Assembly: GCA_030615865.1 (NCBI GenBank)
Contig: JAUWYK010000043.1
Location: 1-16,803 of the forward strand
Length of the DNA stretch: 16,803 nucleotides
Direction of reading: 5' to 3'
Source of the DNA: Dehalococcoidia bacterium
GTDB taxonomy: Bacteria > Chloroflexota > Dehalococcoidia > Dehalococcoidales > JAUWYK01
The notes under the pieces were generated by a model. It searched no databases, had not been told where the DNA came from, and was given only the letters and a program-made list of their open reading frames with translations. Of the stretch, positions 1-6,043 are shown one piece after another. How positions within the stretch are numbered: position 1 is the stretch's first letter; each line of letters opens with the position of its first letter. Both the position numbers and the translations under genes were made by a program.

Positions 1-353
1 GGGGACTTGCCACGAACGATTACCTTATCATAACCGGCAAATTTCAGTTCTGGTGCCCAAAATCCCCCCATTATTGAATATGCCATTAACAAAGTCTGAG
101 GAGAAAAGGTAGAAACAATGGTACGATTAGCACCATGAGCAGGTGTGCCAGCTAAAAGACCAGCGCTAAATATTAGTAGATTATCAGGAGAAAAGGGTTC
201 AACTTCAGGGGGAACCCTATCCCATAATATCTTGGCGTTAGTACCTAGACCCCCCAGGTAAAGTTCAGTTAATTTTGGGTCAGTTCCTTCTTTCTCAATG
301 CTTCCTCGTGATAGATCAATTTCTAAATTAACCCCTGTCTCTGCGTACCTCAC
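1..353 (-). CDS. Aldehyde:ferredoxin oxidoreductase family protein, BamB-like, N-terminal part (cut by window edge)
   Basis: Translating the minus strand from a GTG at 353 gives 117 codons open to the window edge. The product begins MRYAETGVNLEIDLSRG and continues with YLGGLGTNAKILWDRVPPEV, NLLIFSAGLLAGTPAHGANR and GGFWAPELKFAGYDKVIVRG. This is the N-terminal domain of the tungsten-pterin AOR family. A good ribosome site (AAGGGGG) lies 7 bases before the GTG. The AOR family oxidises aldehydes with ferredoxin, but a subgroup, BamB, is the active-site subunit of class II benzoyl-CoA reductase. The wording of this segment, and bamA and bamQ elsewhere in the window, favour BamB. That choice is inference, because the pterin- and cluster-binding C-terminal residues lie outside the window. 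Family membership is secure; the subtype is about even odds or better. Confidence 0.85.
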   Translation of the reverse strand, partial: MRYAETGVNLEIDLSRGSIEKEGTDPKLTELYLGGLGTNAKILWDRVPPEVEPFSPDNLLIFSAGLLAGTPAHGANRTIVSTFSPQTLLMAYSIMGGFWAPELKFAGYDKVIVRGKS

Positions 354-403
354 TATTTACCCCCTTAAGTTACTTAGCCTCTAAATAACTCTTCCGATTA
401 AGA

Positions 404-433
404 ATGATACGACACTCTATCTACTCTTGTCAG
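404..433 (-). promoter_or_regulatory. Probable sigma-70 promoter for the AOR/BamB-like gene
   Basis: On the minus strand CTGACA (428-433) and TATCAT (404-409) are separated by 18 bases, each one mismatch from consensus. Transcription would start near 397, giving a leader of about 44 bases before the GTG at 353. The gene can therefore be transcribed apart from the paaX-like gene upstream. Confidence 0.6.
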
Positions 434-524
434 CGCTCCGTTTTACTCCCGTTCCCAGAGGGAAACCGGAAGGTGGATTCCCGCCTCTATAAGGTCTTTC
501 GTCAGTGCATTTGGGCCCTTCTGT

Positions 525-1364
525 TTAAGCTCTCCTTGCGCCTCGGTAGTTCTTGGACACTGAGTCGAAGTATTCATTGGCTTTCTCGGTGAGCGAATTG
601 TGGTATTCATCAAATAGAGCAGCTGCCTGGGGACGCAGCCAATTCTCGGGCAAAAGCTCCTGGGGTAAATCAGGATCCAAGAAGGGGAGCTTGCGATATT
701 CATGAATTAAGCTAAATCTCTCCACAAAACATTCACTGGGCTCAACATTTTCACCAGCTTGAAGGCGCTTAAGGTGATATTCCAGCTTAGGACGATATTT
801 AGCTATGAAGTTAGCATACCTCTCGTATATTCTACCCAAATCCCAACACTGGGAAACTATCTTCTTGGGATCGATGGAACCTTGATGTTTGGCTTGGAAC
901 ATTTGAATGTACTCCTTGATTTGAAGCCTCTCGGCTAAATCTTCCACCTCTTTAGTCAGGTCATAGGGCGATATCCAGGTAGCCTGGCTTAAGGGCCCGT
1001 ACCCCATCCAACTCAGCTCAAGGCGCAGGCGATCCCTCGCCTCTCTTCTTCGCTCAGGAACGGAGTAGATAACTATGCTCCAACTTCCGTCCCATTGATT
1101 GTTCTTTCGCACAAAAATGCGCTGTGTTCCTTTAGTCAATAAACTATGGCCTTCCTCCGTTAGCGAATAATAACTCCTCACCCCCTTGTGCCTTACTTTA
1201 AGTAAACCAACCCGGCACATCCTCGATACTGCTGACCTTATAGACTGCTCTGAAAGCCCAAAATTGCCCAGCAGTTTTATCAAGCTGCCAATTCCAATTT
1301 CAACCCCTCTATAACGTACGTAATCACCGTAAAGGGTCAGCATTGCTGCTCTAGGACGAAACAT
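525..1364 (-). CDS. PaaX-family transcriptional repressor
   Basis: This 279-residue protein has the PaaX family layout. Residues 1-80 form a winged helix-turn-helix (SIRSAVSRMCRVGLLKVR, then YYSLTEEG). The central domain begins WDGSWSIVIYSVPERRREAR (91-110) and continues LSWMGYGPLSQATWISP (117-133). The C-terminal part has HEYRKLPFLDPDLP and LLPENWLRPQAAALFDEY. Known PaaX proteins repress phenylacetate catabolism and are released by phenylacetyl-CoA. Here the neighbour downstream on the same strand is the BamB-like gene, and benzoyl-CoA pathway genes lie elsewhere in the window, so the ligand may be another aryl-CoA; that is inference. No strong Shine-Dalgarno precedes the ATG at 1364, though the family alignment supports this start. 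It is divergent from fdhD. A palindrome overlaps its promoter, which suggests autorepression. Confidence 0.88.
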   Translation of the reverse strand: MFRPRAAMLTLYGDYVRYRGVEIGIGSLIKLLGNFGLSEQSIRSAVSRMCRVGLLKVRHKGVRSYYSLTEEGHSLLTKGTQRIFVRKNNQWDGSWSIVIYSVPERRREARDRLRLELSWMGYGPLSQATWISPYDLTKEVEDLAERLQIKEYIQMFQAKHQGSIDPKKIVSQCWDLGRIYERYANFIAKYRPKLEYHLKRLQAGENVEPSECFVERFSLIHEYRKLPFLDPDLPQELLPENWLRPQAAALFDEYHNSLTEKANEYFDSVSKNYRGARRA

Positions 1365-1376
1365 CAGTATGTCTCA

Positions 1377-1412
1377 TATTCGGTATTGCGTTAATTTCAC
1401 GCTATACCAATA
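1377..1412. promoter_or_regulatory. Imperfect palindrome at the paaX-like promoter, probable operator
   Basis: TATTCGGTATTGCG (1377-1390) and CGCTATACCAATA (1400-1412) are near-perfect inverted copies separated by 9 AT-rich bases. The outer arm overlaps the -10 element and the rest covers the expected start of transcription, a typical repressor position. Binding by the PaaX-like protein is inferred. Confidence 0.6.
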
Positions 1413-1438
1413 TTATCATTTACCTACTGCCTTGTCAA
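1410..1438 (-). promoter_or_regulatory. Sigma-70 promoter of the paaX-like gene
   Basis: On the minus strand a perfect TTGACA (1433-1438) is followed after 17 bases by TAATAT (1410-1415), a 4/6 match. Transcription would start near 1403, about 39 bases before the ATG at 1364. Confidence 0.65.
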
Positions 1439-1666
1439 GCCCCAAAAAGCCCTGTTAATAGTAGCATCCTCAGTCTGCTCCCATCTACCCGCTGTGCTCT
1501 CGAGATTGTTTAGTAATTCTTTAAAAAATTATTTGAACCGAAGCTAGCCAGCTAGCCTTAAAGCCGTTATAATTAGAGAAAGCTGGAGGCCCCATGAAGT
1601 TGAACAATGGGTAGGTTATACTAGAGACAGCACTTTGACCAACCTCATATAAATTCCGGAGGTAAA

Positions 1667-2422
1667 ATGTCAGAAGATAGAAGCGTGGAGTGGGTTGAAT
1701 ATACAAAGGTGAATGCAGAAGTCACTAGGGCTAAGGAAAGGGTAGTGACAGAACTTGGTCTGTCAATTTTCATAAACGGAAGGCATTTTGCCACAGCGAT
1801 GATAACGCCTATGATGGAGAAGGAGTTTATCATTGGGCATCTATTTGGGCAGGGAATTATAGAAAATATTGTCGACATAGAATCAATAACAGTAAAAGAG
1901 AATATAGCTGAGGTAACTTTGCCCAGGAAAGAAGATAAGGCAAATTGGTCTCCGGAAATACATTCTGATTTTAAGGTTAGTAGAGAAGATATATTCGATG
2001 GTGTCAACGCGATCCTAAAATCTAAAATATATGCCGAAACCGAAGCCGTACATTCAGCTGGACTGTTTAAACAAGGGGCAGAACCAATTTGCATAGCAGA
2101 AGACGTTGGAAGGCACAATGCACTAGACAAAGTGATAGGCTATGCATTGATTAATAAGATTGATTTTAGAAATACATTTGCGACCTCAACCGGAAGGCTG
2201 GTCTCTGACATGGTGTCAAAGATTTGCCGAGCGAATATTCCAATTGTGGCGACAAAGACTGCGGTAACAAAGTTGGGAGTCGAAATTGGTGAAAGGTGCG
2301 GATTGACAATTATAGGATTTGTAAGGGATATAGGGATGAAGATCACCACAGATACGGATGTAAGAATTACAACTGAGAGAGGAATGAAAATCTACACAAA
2401 TCCCAATAGAATACTTTGTTGA
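1667..2422 (+). CDS. fdhD: FdhD-like sulfur carrier/sulfurtransferase without the CxxC motif
   Basis: The 251-residue product carries FdhD hallmarks: TPMMEKEFIIGHLFGQGII (48-66), EAVHSAGLF (126-134), EDVGRHNALDKVIG (145-158), TSTGRLVSDMV (173-183) and LTIIGFVR (213-220). FdhD passes sulfur from IscS to the Mo- or W-bis-pterin cofactor of formate dehydrogenase and related enzymes, using a conserved CxxC loop. Here that region (about 93-103, NWSPEIHSDF) has no cysteine; the only cysteines are at 142, 187, 211 and 251. It may therefore bind cofactor without the usual persulfide relay, or use another cysteine. The start is supported by a strong GGAGG site 4 bases before the ATG. Divergent orientation from paaX and nearness to the W-enzyme gene suggest a maturation role there. 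Base composition looks more AT-rich than the housekeeping genes, which hints at transfer. Confidence 0.85.
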   Translation: MSEDRSVEWVEYTKVNAEVTRAKERVVTELGLSIFINGRHFATAMITPMMEKEFIIGHLFGQGIIENIVDIESITVKENIAEVTLPRKEDKANWSPEIHSDFKVSREDIFDGVNAILKSKIYAETEAVHSAGLFKQGAEPICIAEDVGRHNALDKVIGYALINKIDFRNTFATSTGRLVSDMVSKICRANIPIVATKTAVTKLGVEIGERCGLTIIGFVRDIGMKITTDTDVRITTERGMKIYTNPNRILC

Positions 2423-2851
2423 TAGAACCGAGCAGCACAAAGGCGATTTTAGGGTGGTAGTCGAGAAGTCCAGAGTTCATATACTAGGAGTCGGTAAGGA
2501 ACTAAACAATGTTTATCATTCAGCTTCTAACCAGAAGCTACGTGATTATATAAAAAATGGCATAGGTCAATATATTAGTTCAGCAACGAAAATGTGTAAT
2601 GTAGTTCTGGAAGCTCCATGGAATATCAGCTTGCCTCTGCCGAAGATTCCGGGGCCCAGATTCGCGCCTGACACTAAGCGGGCAAGAAACCGGCCTAACC
2701 GCTGATCAGGGCCGAGAGTGTCTGCTGCAATTCTTTCCATTATTTGATCCGCCTTCAGCAGTTCGCCTGTCAGCCCCAGCGTCCCTTCATCCCAAAAACT
2801 GAGCGCGTCGCTTCCATTAATCTTCAAGAGTTCGAAATAGAAACACCAACA
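2423..2851. other. Gene-poor stretch with possible coding remnants
   Basis: I find no convincing intact gene here. A plus-strand frame at 2454-2705 begins at a GTG with no clear ribosome site and resembles nothing I recognise after about 55 codons. From about 2620 the composition becomes more GC-rich. A minus-strand frame (2567-2878) reads well in its middle (for example GELLKADQIMERIAADTLG), but its only start lies inside the tRNA-like fragment. Both could be pieces of decayed genes from an inserted element. Function unknown. Confidence 0.35.
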
Positions 2852-2893
2852 CTCATAAGCCTTTGGTCGTGGGTTCAAATCCCTCCGCTGCCA
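2852..2893 (+). pseudogene. 3' half of a tRNA (anticodon CAT), possible integration scar
   Basis: The 42 bases match tRNA positions 32-73 with exact spacing. They comprise anticodon loop CTCATAA, a 5-base variable loop ending GGTC, T-arm GTGGG-TTCAAAT-CCCTC, 3' acceptor strand CGCTGCC and discriminator A. The T stem has one T-T mismatch. The 31 bases before it do not form a D arm, the anticodon stem or the expected GGCAGCG acceptor strand, so the gene is not intact. Duplicated tRNA 3' halves are the usual product of tyrosine-recombinase integration, so this may mark the end of a transferred block. A simple gene remnant is also possible. No integrase is visible nearby. Confidence 0.6.
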
Positions 2894-2920
2894 GTTATTG
2901 ATTATCCTTCAACTGACTGG

Positions 2921-3757
2921 CTACGATCCTCTAATGGCTACAGCTAGAAAGCTTGGCCCGCCGTGCACCCCAAGCGTAGTTCCCAACCTGGCAAATTTAA
3001 TTCGCTCCTTGGTGAATATAGGGTCTATGCGCTCGGCTAGGGTTTGCGCTTCATCAGGCGTGGTACTATGCAGGATAGCCAGATCCTGAATATTTGAGGT
3101 GTCTTTCACAAAATCAAATAACCGCTGTATGCCTTTAGTCCGGGTTCTGGCTTGACCAGCGGGCACCACCTCTCCATCTTTCAGTGCTATCATAGGTTTC
3201 ACATTTAATATTGAGCCTAGTAGTGCCTTTGCCTTACCAATACGCCCACCCAGGAGCAGGTATTTGAGGGTATCAAGGAGACCGAGCACGTGTGTATTGG
3301 GAATAGCCTGTTTTGCCTCTTCCACCACCTGTTGCAAACCTTCCCCAGCCTTAGCCGCGGTGGCAGCAACAATGTCTATTAATCCTAGACCCATCGTTAT
3401 ACTTTGCGAGTCAACTACCTCAATAGGGCACCCTTTTTCTATCATTTTCTTGCCCTGTAGTGCCGAGTTACAGGTGCCGCTTAGTTTACTGGAGATGTGG
3501 ATGGAAACAATCCCATCAGCCTCCTGAGACAGCTTCTGGTAGACGTCGACAAAGTCTTGTGGAGTTGGCTGAATGGTGCTGGGGTGGACGGGGTCGCGTA
3601 ATAACCTCTGGTAAAACTCATCCTCGGTGATGTCCACCCGCTCACGGTAGACCTCCTCCCCAAAACGCACATATAAGGGTACTACTGTAATTCCTAGTTC
3701 TTGAACTAATTGGGCAGGCAGGTCAGCAGTGCTATCGGTAACTATTTTTATTGTCAT
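2921..3757 (-). CDS. DegV family fatty-acid-binding protein
   Basis: The 278-residue product begins MTIKIVTDSTADLPAQL, the DegV signature (DSTADLP, 8-14). It also has STIQPTPQDFVDVYQKL (60-76), SIHISSKLSGTCNSA (85-99) and VVDSQSITMGLG. DegV proteins are soluble and bind one fatty acid molecule; in Gram-positives they act as FakB, presenting fatty acid to the kinase FakA. No fakA is seen here, so the partner is unknown. The length is normal. A site GGGAG lies just before the ATG. The gene is divergent from dut with a shared 100-bp promoter region and appears monocistronic. Confidence 0.92.
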   Translation of the reverse strand: MTIKIVTDSTADLPAQLVQELGITVVPLYVRFGEEVYRERVDITEDEFYQRLLRDPVHPSTIQPTPQDFVDVYQKLSQEADGIVSIHISSKLSGTCNSALQGKKMIEKGCPIEVVDSQSITMGLGLIDIVAATAAKAGEGLQQVVEEAKQAIPNTHVLGLLDTLKYLLLGGRIGKAKALLGSILNVKPMIALKDGEVVPAGQARTRTKGIQRLFDFVKDTSNIQDLAILHSTTPDEAQTLAERIDPIFTKERIKFARLGTTLGVHGGPSFLAVAIRGS

Positions 3758-3786
3758 AATTCTCCCTTTCTTCTGAAGTTTATTGA

Positions 3787-3814
3787 ATTATAGACTAATT
3801 ACAGATTTTGTCAA
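3787..3814 (-). promoter_or_regulatory. Consensus sigma-70 promoter of degV
   Basis: On the minus strand a perfect TTGACA (3809-3814) and a perfect TATAAT (3787-3792) are separated by 16 bases. Transcription would start near 3780, about 23 bases before the degV ATG. Confidence 0.8.
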
Positions 3815-3830
3815 CAATTATATAGCCGTA

Positions 3831-3839
3831 TGGTAAAAT
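3831..3839 (+). promoter_or_regulatory. Extended -10 promoter of dut
   Basis: TGGTAAAAT matches the extended -10 form TGnTATAAT with one mismatch. The start would be near 3846, leaving a short leader that contains the ribosome site AGGGAG (3847-3852). No good -35 is correctly spaced, as is usual for this class. Confidence 0.5.
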
Positions 3840-3861
3840 GTTTGATTAGGGAGTGTTAGCA

Positions 3862-4374
3862 ATGGCAGCTATTTTATCCAAGCAGGACATCCATAGGTTA
3901 CTGGAGCAAGAGCCACCGCTAATAGAGGGCTATGTTAATCTTGAGGAGCAGGTGCAGCCTAACGGCATTGACCTTACACTGCGTGAGGTAGCGTTGCTTC
4001 AGTCAGCAGGCAAGATAGGGGTTGTGGATAGCCAGAGGCTGGTGTCTGATTTAGCGCCGCTGGTGTTTGACGGGCTGGATTTTATTGACCTGATGCCTGG
4101 TGCCTATATTGTTGTCTATAATGAGGTTGTCCACCTACCTAAAAATGTTATGGCATTAGCCACGCCCAGGTCAAGCCTACTTCGTTGTGGTGTTACTGTG
4201 AACACAGCGGTATGGGATGCTGGCTACTCTGGTCGTTCTCAGTCTCTTATGGTGGTCTATAATCCTCAGGGGATTCGCCTGCAGAGGAATGCCAGAATTG
4301 TGCAACTTATTTTCTTGCAGCTAACCCAAGAGACAGAAGGTTATCAAGGAGTCTATCAAGGGGAAAATATATAA
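3862..4374 (+). CDS. dut: dUTP diphosphatase, archaeal type (Dcd/Dut superfamily)
   Basis: The 170-residue protein is a trimeric Dcd/dUTPase fold member. Visible motifs are QPNGIDLTLREV, the nucleotide-binding PRSSLLRCGV, TAVWDAGYSGRSQSLMVVYN and RNARIVQLIFLQL. It should hydrolyse dUTP to dUMP and pyrophosphate, limiting uracil in DNA and feeding thymidylate synthesis. In dCTP deaminases the segment after the conserved D-x-G carries a catalytic Glu (TLE). Here it reads SLMVV with no Glu, which favours dUTPase over dCTP deaminase. This reading rests on recalled family alignments. I place the start at ATG 3862, 9 bases after AGGGAG, rather than the GTG three codons upstream. A dCMP deaminase, which also makes dUMP, lies just downstream in convergent orientation. 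Confidence 0.82.
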   Translation: MAAILSKQDIHRLLEQEPPLIEGYVNLEEQVQPNGIDLTLREVALLQSAGKIGVVDSQRLVSDLAPLVFDGLDFIDLMPGAYIVVYNEVVHLPKNVMALATPRSSLLRCGVTVNTAVWDAGYSGRSQSLMVVYNPQGIRLQRNARIVQLIFLQLTQETEGYQGVYQGENI

Positions 4375-4396
4375 GCTTATTTATCAACCTTTTTCT

Positions 4397-4424
4397 TCCC
4401 TCCAGCCCTTTAGGGCTGGAGGGA
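4397..4424. terminator. Perfect GC-rich hairpin between convergent genes
   Basis: TTCCCTCCAGCC pairs through a 12-bp perfect stem around a TTTA loop. It lies between convergent dut and the dCMP deaminase. No run of T follows on either strand, so intrinsic termination would be weak. It may be a bidirectional terminator or one copy of a dispersed repeat like those at 5576 and 7792. Confidence 0.5.
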
Positions 4425-4438
4425 GAAGCAGGCATTAG

Positions 4439-4452
4439 TAAACAATCTCAAA
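4439..4452 (+). repeat. 14-bp direct repeat, copy 1
   Basis: TAAACAATCTCAAA occurs here and again, identical and in the same orientation, at 5635-5648. The two copies bracket the dCMP deaminase/kinase pair, and each follows a GC-rich hairpin. Confidence 0.55.
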
Positions 4453-4473
4453 TATATAATTGCTGGCAGGCAG

Positions 4474-4956
4474 TTAGTCTAGATAGTGTATTGTGGTTGA
4501 GGGTCTTTTCTTTATATTAACCTCTATACCGGCTTCTCTGAACAGGTCTATAAAGGCGTTATCGTTATATCTGCCAAAGCTGACATACCGCTTTATCTTG
4601 GCATTCGCCAACATCTTGGCACACAACACACACGGCGTATGTGTCGCATAGATAGTACTCCCCTCAAGGCTTACGCCATGGAGGCTAGCTTGTATGATTA
4701 CATTCTGCTCAGCGTGAATACCCCGGCATATTTCTTGCCTTGTCCCCGACAGTATACCTAGCTCATCTCTTAGACAACCAAGCTCAAGGCAGTCTTTAAG
4801 CCCAGAAGGGGCGCCATTATAGCCCGTAGCCAGTATATGTTTATCTCTTACCGCCACTGCTCCTACATGGTGTCGGCGACAGGTTGAGCGTTCGGCGACC
4901 ACTGAGGCTATCTTCAGAAAATAAGCATCGCTATCTAGTCTGGCTAATTTTTTCAT
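4474..4956 (-). CDS. dCMP deaminase (ComEB/Dctd family)
   Basis: The 160-residue enzyme has the zinc deaminase motifs HAEQN (H81, E83) and PCVLC (C109, C112), plus STCRRHHVGAV (24-34) and ATGYNGAPSG (43-52), typical of deoxycytidylate deaminases. It converts dCMP to dUMP, the substrate of thymidylate synthase. Its ATG overlaps the stop codon of the upstream kinase gene by 4 bp (ATGA), so translation is probably coupled. With the dUTPase opposite, two routes to dUMP are encoded side by side. Length is normal. Whether dCTP/dTTP allosteric control is present cannot be judged. Confidence 0.9.
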   Translation of the reverse strand: MKKLARLDSDAYFLKIASVVAERSTCRRHHVGAVAVRDKHILATGYNGAPSGLKDCLELGCLRDELGILSGTRQEICRGIHAEQNVIIQASLHGVSLEGSTIYATHTPCVLCAKMLANAKIKRYVSFGRYNDNAFIDLFREAGIEVNIKKRPSTTIHYLD

Positions 4957-5495
4957 CTCAACCTAGAGGTAATTCTTTCCGCTTCCCTTTTTAGTCTTTC
5001 CAAGGAAGATTCATTTATTATGGTGAAGTCCGCCATAGCAATAGGTCCACCCTTATTAATATTTTCTATTTCTGCCCTGTCCCGACTGATGGCTTCTTCC
5101 AGTTTCAGGCGTCGATTTAATCTAGAGCTCAGCCGGGCATACCTTGTTCTCGGTGAGGACCAAACGGCTACCACATAGAAGTCTTCCCCGTAATAGGTCT
5201 TAAGAAAGGCGTATTCCTCCCAGGAGTAAAGACCATCAATGACTACATCCGAATATTTTGATACTTCATCAATCCTGGGCAGATTCAGCTTGGCATAGGC
5301 AGCCATTCCGTGCTCCTTTCTGAGGAGCTCTCTGATGTAGCGCTCGTTTTCTTCGTTTGGCTCCAGACCTCTTTTCTTTATTTCTTCGTCGGTCACATCG
5401 CCAAACCTTATTCTGGTAAAGCCACTGTTCTCAAATACCTTGGCTACCTCCGATTTACCGGTGCCGGTCATTCCTACAATTGAGACCACTTTCAT
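4953..5495 (-). CDS. P-loop nucleotide kinase-like protein (UPF0200/dephospho-CoA-kinase-like)
   Basis: The 180-residue protein opens with MKVVSIVGMTGTGKSEVAKV, a Walker A P-loop (GMTGTGKS, 8-15). It continues with TRIRFGDVTDEEIKKRGLEP, the segment SDVVIDGLYSWEEYAFLK with a Walker-B-like Asp, and an Arg-rich lid-like stretch (SPRTRYARLSSRLNRRL). The layout is that of AAA/adenylate-kinase-like proteins in the archaeal UPF0200 family. The substrate is unknown. Translational coupling to a dCMP deaminase suggests nucleotide metabolism, which is inference. The start is supported by AAAGG 7 bases before the ATG and a strong upstream promoter. Confidence 0.8.
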   Translation of the reverse strand: MKVVSIVGMTGTGKSEVAKVFENSGFTRIRFGDVTDEEIKKRGLEPNEENERYIRELLRKEHGMAAYAKLNLPRIDEVSKYSDVVIDGLYSWEEYAFLKTYYGEDFYVVAVWSSPRTRYARLSSRLNRRLKLEEAISRDRAEIENINKGGPIAMADFTIINESSLERLKREAERITSRLR

Positions 5496-5515
5496 AACTT
5501 ACCTTTATGGAGTTC

Positions 5516-5544
5516 ATTATAAGAAAATACCTGGCAAATGGCAA
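5516..5544 (-). promoter_or_regulatory. Promoter of the kinase/dCMP deaminase operon
   Basis: On the minus strand TTGCCA (5539-5544, one mismatch) and a perfect TATAAT (5516-5521) are separated by exactly 17 bases. The start would be near 5509, about 14 bases before the kinase ATG. Confidence 0.75.
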
Positions 5545-5563
5545 TGGGGAGATTTTGAAAAGA

Positions 5564-5600
5564 GGGGGCTGATGCCCCCCTCCCTTACTAAGGGAGGGGG
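5564..5600. repeat. Two overlapping GC-rich hairpins (dispersed-repeat type)
   Basis: GGGGGC-TGAT-GCCCCC (5564-5579) overlaps a second, perfect 11-bp stem with loop ACT (5576-5586 with 5590-5600). They share C residues and cannot form together. The CCCTCCCTT/AAGGGAGGG type resembles the short palindromic repeats scattered through many genomes. No T tract follows. Confidence 0.55.
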
Positions 5601-5634
5601 ATAAAGGGGGTGGATCGCCCAATAAATAGGACAA

Positions 5635-5648
5635 TAAACAATCTCAAA
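5635..5648 (+). repeat. 14-bp direct repeat, copy 2
   Basis: Identical to TAAACAATCTCAAA at 4439-4452, in the same orientation, 1.2 kb away on the other side of the kinase/deaminase pair. Confidence 0.55.
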
Positions 5649-5733
5649 GTAGGGTGGCATATTCCAGACAGAAGGCTTTGCATTTAACCTGGCATAGTGT
5701 AAGCTATAGTGATGATTATTTCCTTATAAGTGA

Positions 5734-5997
5734 GTGCCGATACTGTTGAGTTGGGTTAACACGGCGATACTGAGTGCGGCTGTCCTCGGGATAGTCAACG
5801 TAATTGACAGCCACCTCATTTCCAGGCAGATGCCAAGCTTGCGGGCCTTCCTGCTACTAATGGGTATTGTTCACCTAATTTTTGGTTTGGCGTTGTTTGT
5901 TTTATTTCCCTTGCCCGGGGGTATCGGCACATTGCCGTTATTGGTGGCGGTAGCCTCAGGTATACTCCGCACTATAGCCATTATCTACCTGATGTAA
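5734..5997 (+). pseudogene. Truncated EamA/DMT-type transporter fragment
   Basis: An 87-codon frame encodes about three hydrophobic helices: ILSAAVLGIVNVIDSHLISR, FLLLMGIVHLIFGLALFVLF and LLVAVASGILRTIAIIYLM. The pattern, a helix then an (D/N)xxLxSR turn, matches the first EamA half-domain. Family members have ten helices and about 280-300 residues, but this frame stops after AIIYLM and the next gene's promoter follows at once. The GTG start has no ribosome site. It is most likely a decayed remnant, though a small membrane protein cannot be excluded. Confidence 0.55.
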
Positions 5998-6008
5998 GGG
6001 GCAACTTG

Positions 6009-6017
6009 TGCTATAAT
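6009..6017 (+). promoter_or_regulatory. Extended -10 promoter of the CCA-adding enzyme gene
   Basis: A perfect TGCTATAAT lies 27 bases before the ATG at 6044. The -35 region is poor, as expected for an extended -10 promoter. The same element occurs at 15528-15536. Confidence 0.65.
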
Positions 6018-6043
6018 TTGAACATTCTATTAGATAAAAGAAC

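Noticed and set aside
404..592. Plus-strand 62-codon frame between the AOR-like and paaX-like genes
   Set aside because: It overlaps the paaX-like gene's 3' end and a good minus-strand promoter, has no ribosome site and no family resemblance.
1543..1556. GCTAGC repeated twice upstream of fdhD as a possible operator, also seen upstream of ctpA (14910-14930)
   Set aside because: The same word occurs inside several coding regions of the window (for example near 4682, 7535, 8855 and 9850), so it is a common word here and not a specific site.
1568..1622. TATAAT (1568) and TATACT (1617) as fdhD promoters
   Set aside because: Neither has a -35 element at a usable distance nor an extended -10 TG, so the fdhD start of transcription cannot be placed.
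2567..2878. Minus-strand 103-codon frame as a gene
   Set aside because: Its start codon lies inside the tRNA-like fragment, there is no ribosome site, and no family is recognised; at most a remnant.
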